Source: Porites lobata (lineage: Eukaryota; Cnidaria; Anthozoa; Scleractinia; Poritidae). From it: DNA of 64,000 nucleotides. This document shows, in pieces, positions 56,672-64,000 of the stretch (its first letter is position 1; each line of letters opens with the position of its first letter). Made by a program: the position numbers and the translations under genes. The notes under the pieces were generated by a model. It saw only the letters and a program-made list of their open reading frames with translations, did no database searches and was not told where the DNA came from. The DNA lies in assembly GCA_942486035.1 (NCBI GenBank), contig CALNXK010000008.1, positions 5,232,001 to 5,296,000 on the forward strand, read 5' to 3'.

Positions 56672-57594
56672 GCCGGTGTCACAGTGATATGTGTATCCCC
56701 GTGATATGTGTATCCCCCGTCACAGTGATATGTGTATCCCCGTGATATGTGTATCCCCATACACATATCCCTAGTGATATGTGTATCCCGGGTGGGGGTA
56801 CAATAAACACTGATGCTCATCCACGACACAATAAGGAAATATCTTCTCTTGCTAAAGAAAATGCCGTCGATATCATCCAACATAACTAGTAACTCAACTA
56901 GGCTTAAGACAGGAATCAAACAACATGCAAAAGTGGAATATTGTGGCGCTCGCAGAAGGGATACACATATCACTGACCCGGCGCAGAGATCTGTGTATCC
57001 CCTGTTTTTTCTTCTCTTGCTAAAGGAAATATCGTCCATATAACTGATTTATCAGAACAACTAGTAATACAACTAGGTTTACAGGAATCAAACAACTTAA
57101 AAGGTGGATTATTATATTATGGTGCTTGCACGGGGGATACACATATCACCGGACCAGCGCAGAGATATGTGTATCCCCTCTCTATTTTTTGACTTTTCGG
57201 GTTATCCCTTGCTGAATGAAATTTTTTCAGTCATACTTATTTAACGCGACTAGAGACAGATGAATTTTTATCACGTTGGATAGGGAGAGGAGCGAGAACG
57301 AATGTTTACATCAACATTGCGGCCCACGAAGAAGTAAACTCGCCAGAGACAGCTTTGCGATTATTTTGTCTCGAATCGTTGCTCTTTTGTCGATTGTGTT
57401 GCTCGTAATCTTGAATCATTTGTAGTCCCTTTGCGACGATTCGCAAAATTCACAAAAACAACAAAAATAAAACCGACACTTGTTTGGAGGGGTGGGGGGT
57501 AGGGGATACACATTTCACTGGCAGCCATATTGGAGGCATACACATATCACTAGGGATATGTGTATGGGGATACACATATCACTGTGACACCGGC
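56672..57594. repeat. 923-bp composite TIR element (gtgatatgtgtatccc)
   Basis: Perfect ends gccggtgtcacagtgatatg and catatcactgtgacaccggc. At least eight further copies of gtgatatgtgtatccc in both orientations lie inside. A unit of about 170 bases (ttctcttgctaaag...aactagtaa...caaacaac) is repeated at about 56840 and 57010. The ORF at 56641-57039 is a product of the repeat. Confidence 0.8.
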
Positions 57595-57755
57595 TCAGTA
57601 CAGGCGGTGAATACTTTATGGTATTAACTGTTGACGAAGAAACCGCACGACTTAGTGTAGTTGTAAAAGTGGAATCATTTTTAAGAAGTCAAGTAAACTA
57701 TTTTTTTTGGTTTAAAACCGTAAGCATTGAATGAGTGGTATAAAGAAGCGAGAGG

Positions 57756-57782
57756 ATGGCGTCCGCGCGTAACCCGAGAAAG
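57756..57782 (+). CDS. TRPT1: TRPT1 exon 1 (start codon)
   Basis: Nine codons from the ATG to a strong donor AAG|gtaagc. The ATG context (gaggATGG) is good. Phase 0 fits exon 2. Confidence 0.75.
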
Positions 57783-60700
57783 GTAAGCAACTGAGTATGA
57801 TCCCTTGTCCCTTGCACGAAATGCAAGTGCTTGGATTGTTTTTATTAAATATATAAAACAGAAAGATCATCCACAAAAGAAACTGAAATTAAGGCATGTT
57901 TTAGAGTTGATTTGTCTTTAGGTTTGATGTGTCGTTGACGGCTATGAGCTTGACTCTGAATTGCGTGACTAGTATTCAGAGAAATAGAGACGTGAAGATC
58001 AGTTTCTTCAACTTTCTAGTGCCATTCATGAGTATATATTTGCGTGATACGTTTCTGTTATGTGCAGTGGTCTTGTCGAAAGGCACTGAAATTCAGGCAT
58101 GTTTAAGTTTTCATTAACCGTTTGCTTTTCAACAGTAACTCACGCTAGATTGCGTGACTAGAAGTCTAGCAAGTGCGAAAACACCGTATTTACTCGCATA
58201 AGCGCCCGGCGCTTTTATTGGAAGGGGGCGCTTATTAAAGTTTCCTTTCAACGAACTGTAATTTTATTTTAGCTAAATCTTTTCAAAATAGAAAAACAAA
58301 AGCAAACATTATAAACGTTATCTATGTACATAAATGTTAATTCAGGGTTAAGTGTCTTGTCCATGATAACGGCCCATCTGCAGAGTATGGCAGAACTCGA
58401 CGAGATCTCATGAGTGAAAGGCCATTTTTAGGCCCTTATTGCTTATATAATTATTTTTAAAAAAACTTACGCGTGCACCTGCCATACTCTGCAGTCTGGT
58501 ATAACAGTGGTTGGTAATCAAGCCTGCCATAGTTAGTACCATTATACACTTAGCACTTAGGTATTGGTATGTATGTTTATAAAATATTAAGTATCTCATC
58601 ATCCTCGTCAATGATATGCAGATCGTCCCCTTAATTATATTAGAAAGAAAGTGATGGAGAGGGGAGGGGTGCTTTTTTGAGGGAGGCACTTGCCTGATAT
58701 TATGGACTAGGGGGTGGGGGAGGAAGGTACTTATTAGGAAGTGGGCACTTATTCGAGGAAATACAGTATGTTTCTGCAAAAACATGGAATCTGGAAACAG
58801 AGGCGGAAATGGAATAAGGAAACAAACTGCTTCATCATGAGAATAATAAGAAAGCAAAGTTTTGCATTTCATAATTTAATCCTTTAAAATTACCAGTCTG
58901 GTTCCAGTTTGATCAAGAGTGGTCAATCAGAAATAATTTAAGACAGAATTGTGACATCCATTATTTTTAACAGTCTGCCTTTGGTTAAATTGGCTTAATT
59001 GTTATTGTCTCTTGGGAAATCATGAGAAGAGGAGAAGTAGAATTACCATTTAAATACTATTAATTTCAGGGAACAAGTCAGGATGTTCATCTTTCTAAAG
59101 CTCTTTCCTATATTTTGCGACATGGTGCAGCTAAGGAGGGTCTTCCAATGTCAGAAGGTAATATTTCTTAAGTTTTCTTAATGTGGCTTTAATGATTTAA
59201 TAGTTTAATTGTGAGAGGCTGAGTCAACAGTACTGAAAATGAACCAATTTTTTACGTGGAAGGTTTTGTCTTCGTTGATGGTCTTTTGAAACTGAGACAG
59301 TTCCAGCGATATTCCGAGGATGACATCAGAAGAGTTGTGGCTGATAATGATAAGAAACGCTTCACATTGAGAGATGACCCAGCAACAAACAGACTGCAAA
59401 TTAGAGCTAATCAAGGGCATACTATCAAGGTGGGTGATCTCACTTTCTTAATTAACCCTTCAACTCCAATTAACCAGGATGCATATCCCCCATCCCAGGG
59501 GGTATACTCCAGAGTTTAGTTGATGGGGATCATGGTAGGCTTTTATTGGGTTTGAAATTTTTCATTTCCCAATTCTTTTGGGCAGCGAAATTTGGCAATT
59601 TTTGACTTTGGGGTGTCTTGATTTAAACATCTTGGGCTTCCATTCAGTATTCGAAACAATGTGCATTAATTGGTGCAGTACCATGAGCGTGCATTTCAGT
59701 TAACAGAGTATCCAGGTGTTATGAGAATTTGGGGTTAACCCTTTAAGTCCCAATATCCACATACAAATTCTCCAAACTGATCTCTATACATTTCCTTAAA
59801 GAATGAGTTGAGAGAATTTGATAAAAGATTAAAGTATTTTCTCTTAGGTGATCATTTTATTAATTCTCATAACCCAATCTCTTGACAATCTATGTCTATC
59901 GTTATGAGAAAATTGATGTTGGTCACTATTGGGACTTAAAGGGTTAATGCCTGGTCCAGGGATTTTTTAGCTTTCATTGGAAGCCCTAAGAATTTCTTTG
60001 AGTTAGAAACGCTGGAATTTCTTGTATTATGCAAATAATTATTTATGTATCTGGCTTACAAGAGTAAACAATATCATGAAAATAATTTGGAAGTAAATGT
60101 CCGAGAATTTTAAAATCTTGTGTTCGTTGAAAAAATCATTGGTACGAGTATCAAAAGAAACTTAAGATACTACTGTGATCATCTTTTTTTGCAAAACAAT
60201 AATCCGACTTAAATAACACTGATATGTTGATCCCCACATTTAAATGTAATATATTACATAGGGGTAAACTAGACTATAGTACAAAGTGCATCCATCATGG
60301 ATGGATGCATCAAGGATTAAAGCACAAAAATACTGTTTCTTTCACACATTCAATAGAATTAATATTGTTGCAGTGTGAATAGATACTTGTATATCAAGTG
60401 TTTGCCTTCTTCGGTGTGGCCTAAAAACCGTAAAATTCAATGTTTTAAAGTTAGTGGACAGTTTATTAGCTTGACACCATTGTGCTCATTTCAGAATTTA
60501 AGATTTTAAGAAGTAAATTAAAATCTTTGTGGGAAAAAAAAAATGTTTGTGTCAGTCAGCAAAAAGAGTAAAGTCCACGACCTTTGGCACATTGCACAGA
60601 TCAGGGGGGCCTAGTATGGAGCCCTGAGGCACCTGACACTTTATTTTGCAAAACTCTGAACTGATACCATTAAATTCCACATTTTAATGTTGCTGTTTAG

Positions 60701-63032
60701 GTGGATGATTTGGAGCTGAACCCCATAACAGACTATTCAGAGGCACCTGTAGTTGTGCACGGCACTTATCACGAGTGTTGGCCTTACATAAAAGCCCAGG
60801 TAAGTGAAGTGGTAATGTAGCAAAGAGTGATTTCCAAGTTTGCCAAATTGAGGTCAACTGCAAAATCTTGCCTGTTAAATGAGTTTAATATGTGTAAGAA
60901 TATAAAATCATTATTTTCATTTCTAATGTCTTCACATTGATTGCATGTCTTTTCGAATGTCTAAGACAAATTAGTTATGTCAGTCCTATTATATTATTTT
61001 TCAAGAATGAGTCCCTGGGAGATTTGCATGATAAAATAAGGGCAATTAAAAATGTATCTTTAAATAGCTGCATGGGTTTTTTTAAGAGGTAATACTAACA
61101 GCATTTAAGTCTAATTTGCTCACACACCTGTCCAATTTTTGTCATTTAAAACTTGACTTAAAAGTACAGCCATTATGTAACCTAAGAGTTCTGTTGCAGT
61201 TAATTTTTTATCTCAGGTAATAAAATTATTTTTATTTTTCTTTTGTTTCAACTTCATTAGCATACATTGCCATACCCAAAAACAAAAGAAAAACATAAAT
61301 CACCTGAAATAAAAAATTAACTACATAGGTTCTACCAAAGCTTTTTATACTCCTCTTCCTTAAGCTTGGCTCCTTTCTTTCAATTCTCCTTCTCCGTACA
61401 CGCTTCTTTCACAGCACTGAGTGATTTATAAAATAATGTTTTGGACTGATAAGAACACTTAATGTGTTTCACCTTAGCCTTTTCCTAGTTTAAGTGGCTC
61501 AATTTTTTTGACAATTTAATGTTTTTCTCAAAAATCTAGCTAGATCTGTTCATGATCATGTAACAATTAATTAACCTGTGTGCACTACAAGTGGTGAAGT
61601 ATACGTCTGTACTAAATTGCCACAATTTCGAGCCTGATTTTATTATTTTCTTAACAAACCAAATTTCTTTGACATATCACGACCAATAACTTTTCTAGGC
61701 TTCAGTTAAATGCAAGAAAGCTTTCCAAACGTCCTTGCATAAGGTATAGGGGATGGTTTGAATTTTTATACTGACAATCTTAAAATAATTTGGTCATCTG
61801 CCAGGGCTTGTCAAGGATGAGCAGAAACCACATTCATTTTGCACCAGGGGAGCCTGGAGAAGAAGGAGTCATCAGTGGTCAGTTTCACCTTTTTAACTAG
61901 TAGTGGATACATGTACGCACATTCGATCATGCTCCATGGAAAATTTTCCTATACAAGTTTTAACTGTAAATTGTCATTGTAACATGAAGGGAGCCTTATA
62001 CGTGACTCTTGAACTACTCTGAAATTCTCCTTTAGTTTCACAAGCAAAGACAAAATGAGGAGAGTTTTTAAAGGAGTTCATCAAAAGTCACTTGAAGTTT
62101 ATTCCTCTAAACTCCGGCCCTTCTTTGATAAAAGATTGATATGGTCAGGCAGACTTTGAATCCTCTCCACTTTTCTTATATTATATTATCAATAAAGTTA
62201 ATACTCCCTAACCTAACCCTTTACGTCCCAGTATCAACATGCAAATTCTCCAGACAGACCTCCATTCATTTCCTTGAGGAATTAAACTTAAGAGAATTTG
62301 ATGAGAGATCAAATCTTTTTCCCTTTGGTGATCATTTTATCAAGTCTCTGAACTCTTTCTCTTGATAATATATTAATACTGTTAGGGGGAAATTGATGTT
62401 GGTCAGTTCCCCCCAAACCCCCCACAGATATGATATTTCTGAGGGGGTGACATAAATGATAACTTTTCTGAAGGGGTCAATACTAAGAGTAAAGAGGGAG
62501 GTTTTTCTAAAGGGGATTATGTCAATTTCTGATGGGTGGAATTACCAAGAATAAATTCCTCAAGGGATAAGGGGAATAACATGGCCACAAATTCTGAAGG
62601 GTATGCAACAAAAATAATACTTCTTTGTGGGCCTCTAAGAATAGTTTTTTTTAAAGGGATTAATAGAATTTCGCCTGGAAACATTTTCTGAAGACCTCAT
62701 GTTTGTTTGGTTATTGAATGAATGGCCGAAAGAGATGCAGTCAAACCTCTGTGTACATTCTCTTGTATGCTTACAGCCAGTCACAAGCAACCACCTATCC
62801 AAAAAAGCCAAAACTTAAGACAAATTCTGTTTTCCAGGCCACATCACCATTGTTGGGGATCACTCTCTTGTGAGTGACCACTCCCTGTGGGCAACTGCTG
62901 AATTTTGGCATGGGGTGGTTATAAAATGAAATTGCAGGAAATACTCATAAACAAAGCTCATTTTGATTTTCTTAGGGATGCGGAAAAGCTGTGAAATAAT
63001 AATCTTCATAAATCTTCAAAAGGCTCTTAGTG
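57756..63032 (+). CDS. TRPT1: tRNA 2'-phosphotransferase 1 (TRPT1/Tpt1/KptA family), partial
   Basis: Tpt1 enzymes move the 2'-phosphate left at a tRNA splice junction to NAD+, giving ADP-ribose cyclic phosphate and nicotinamide. Exons seen: 57756-57782, 59070-59157, 59263-59429, 60701-60799, 61805-61877, 62976-63032; all phases agree. The start MASARNPRK joins GTSQDVHLSKALSYILRHGA. Family residues are present: RH in LRHGA, Arg in QIRANQGH, PVVVHGTY, and the Arg before HIHFA (MSRNHIHFA). Then GVISGMRKSCEIIIFI. The expected last segment (after KALS; homologues read G-I-x-F...S-x-N-x-V) is not found before 64000, so the gene probably continues past the edge. An alternative acceptor at 63296 would end the protein after about eight residues. 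Confidence 0.93.
58184..58769. repeat. Element with ACCGTATTTACTCG ends (TRPT1 intron 1)
   Basis: Left accgtatttactcgcataag, right cttattcgaggaaatacagta, imperfect inverted. Inner gggcgcttattaaag and ggcacttat. Related to 21938-22034. Confidence 0.6.
59070..59157 (+). CDS. TRPT1: TRPT1 exon 2: LSKALSYILRHGA
   Basis: Acceptor taatttcag, donor gtaata, ends phase 1 after PMSE. Carries the catalytic Arg-His pair. Confidence 0.93.
59263..59429 (+). CDS. TRPT1: TRPT1 exon 3: QIRANQGH
   Basis: Acceptor tacgtggaag, donor gtgggt. Encodes FVFVDGLLKL, the winged-helix part, and RLQIRANQGHTIK. The preceding intron is only 105 bases. Confidence 0.93.
59735..59947. repeat. MITE with TTAACCCTTTAAGTCCC ends (TRPT1 intron 3)
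   Basis: Left ttaaccctttaagtccc and right gggacttaaagggttaa are perfect inverted repeats. The body has gtgatcattttatt and aaattgatgttggtca. A degraded copy without the right end is at 62209-62407. Confidence 0.85.
60701..60799 (+). CDS. TRPT1: TRPT1 exon 4: APVVVHGTYHECW
   Basis: 33 codons, acceptor ttgctgtttag, donor gtaagt, phase 0 both sides. Confidence 0.92.
61200..61321. repeat. Hairpin MITE with TTAATTTTTTAT ends (TRPT1 intron 4)
   Basis: Left ttaattttttatctcaggt and right acctgaaataaaaaattaa, inner arms attttt cttttgttt / aaacaaaagaaaaac. 122 bases in total. Confidence 0.75.
61805..61877 (+). CDS. TRPT1: TRPT1 exon 5: GLSRMSRNHIHFAPG
   Basis: 73 bases, acceptor catctgccag, donor gtcagt. 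Contains the NAD-contacting Arg and HIHF. Confidence 0.92.
62209..62407. repeat. Degraded copy of the TTAACCCTTTAAGTCCC MITE
   Basis: Shares taaccctttacgtcccagta, catgcaaattctcca, gtgatcattttat and aaattgatgttggtca with 59735-59947. The right inverted end is gone, replaced by a C-rich stretch with ctgaaggggt motifs to 62600. Confidence 0.7.
62976..63032 (+). CDS. TRPT1: TRPT1 exon 6: MRKSCEIIIFINLQKALS
   Basis: 57 bases, acceptor gattttcttag, donor gtaaga, ends phase 1. Matches MRSHCEIAVFID of homologues. Confidence 0.88.
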
Positions 63033-64000
63033 GTAAGAAAACTAAGGCATAAGCCAAATGTGGAACTTTTCATGAGAAAAACCAAACTTAGTGAGTTAAG
63101 TTCATGAAAAGTTCAACATCTGGCCCAGTTAAGTTCGTCTGAATGAGTCTGGATCGTCCAACACGTTCTATCCATCTGCTTCAGACACATAGACATCTGA
63201 AAATAATCTTTCGGACAAATGTTGATCCTCTCATTCGGCGAACTAAACTAATAAATTAAAAATTTGTAAGATAATGTATATTTTGCCTTGTGCAGGAGAA
63301 AGTTTATTACTGGCTGGCTAAAATTGCTTTTCGGCCTTATATTCAGTTGATTGGTTCAACCCGTCCTAAGTTTGACCCATGCCAGCCTAGACCTAAAATG
63401 CACTTTGCAACAAACATACATAAATTGTTAAGCTGGGAGTTTTTAATCTTGTGTAGTCACAGGTGGCCCAAGCTCAAAATGACCATTGGCACTGTTGCAT
63501 AATGTTTGAAATATCTAACAATTATTCTGCGAGCCCCAATGGACTATTGACTCATAGGCCATGAGGGAGAGAGGAATAATTTTTGTTATAGTAAAATGCA
63601 ACTAGTTGGTCAAAAATATCGAGAAAAAACAACTTTAGCTAGCAAATCGCGATTCAGCTGCCATTGTTTTGGTTTTCAAAGCTGGCGCTTTACGCTACTA
63701 GTGGACTATAACATATAGCCTAGTATAGTAGTAGTTCAACTATTAGAACGCAGCATTGATAATAGACCACTAGTTGGACTTTACTAAAAGGATTTGTATG
63801 GTGAAAAAAAAAAATTGATTTTTCTGTAACATACGATTGTGGAAGGATTTTTAAAGTTGTGTGTTTCCTCTTTCCTGTGTGGTTCCTGAGCCAGTTTATG
63901 GCTATTGTATGTGTTTTAAATGAGCTGGTGTTTTCTCTCTTTTATAAAGCAAATGTTATGCAACAATGCCAATGGTCATATTTTTGGGCCATCTGTTGTT
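63033..64000. other. TRPT1 intron or 3' region with an inverted-copy repeat
   Basis: Holds a possible short terminal exon at 63297 and the repeat at 63519-63772. No convincing TRPT1 C-terminal exon is visible. Confidence 0.4.
63519..63772 (-). repeat. Dispersed repeat, inverted partner of 23229-23511
   Basis: Reverse complement of the repeat in PC intron 12: tagttggtcaaaaatatcgag, ccattgttttggttttcaaa and tgataatagaccacta are shared. Confidence 0.65.

Noticed and set aside
56641..57039. 132-codon minus-strand ORF rich in HITxDxxxYxY
   Set aside because: Produced by the gtgatatgtgtatccc repeats.

Overview
The window is intron-rich animal nuclear DNA, most likely from an anthozoan cnidarian and probably a stony coral. 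This is an inference from four things: split genes with GT-AG introns, an intronless class A GPCR of the type that is expanded in cnidarians, a very dense load of short inverted-repeat elements (MITEs) and a tRNA-derived SINE, and telomere-type TTAGGG motifs. There is no bacterial operon structure, rRNA cluster or CRISPR array.

Layout. (1) 671-1786, minus strand: the 5' end of a TAF6L-like gene (histone-fold TAF of SAGA-type coactivators), three exons reading off the left edge, with a YY1-type motif just upstream. (2) 6141-30800, plus strand: a complete pyruvate carboxylase gene. I resolved 15 coding exons whose junction phases all agree; they encode about 1201 residues (mitochondrial leader, biotin carboxylase, carboxyltransferase, biotin carrier with AMKM). 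A further non-coding 5' exon is implied by the splice acceptor at 6140. (3) 23879-24766, minus strand: an intronless rhodopsin-class GPCR nested antisense in pyruvate carboxylase intron 12. (4) 35508-37228, minus strand: a small secreted cysteine-rich (metallothionein-like) gene, found only by joining two short exons; a TATA box, 5' non-coding exon and poly(A) signal are visible. (5) 37300-45697: repeat-dominated DNA with LINE remnants, nested MITEs and a duplicated non-coding unit. (6) 45698-51201 and 51243-56590: a direct tandem duplication of about 5.4 kb. Each copy carries a minus-strand type II membrane, fucosyltransferase-like gene and a coiled-coil ORF. The enzyme gene is frameshifted in both copies, at different places. 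(7) 56672-57594: a composite terminal-inverted-repeat element. (8) 57756 to beyond the right edge, plus strand: TRPT1-like tRNA 2'-phosphotransferase, six exons seen, C-terminus not resolved.

The genes do not form a pathway. Pyruvate carboxylase is anaplerotic mitochondrial metabolism, TAF6L is chromatin/transcription, TRPT1 is tRNA splicing or NAD-dependent RNA dephosphorylation, and the GPCR, cysteine-rich peptide and fucosyltransferase-like genes belong to the cell surface or secretory route. Most of the remaining DNA is MITEs. Several keep terminal inverted repeats and target-site duplications good enough to define their exact ends, and two are confirmed by an uninserted copy of the same sequence inside the window.

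All product names come from reading translations and family motifs by eye; no database search was run.
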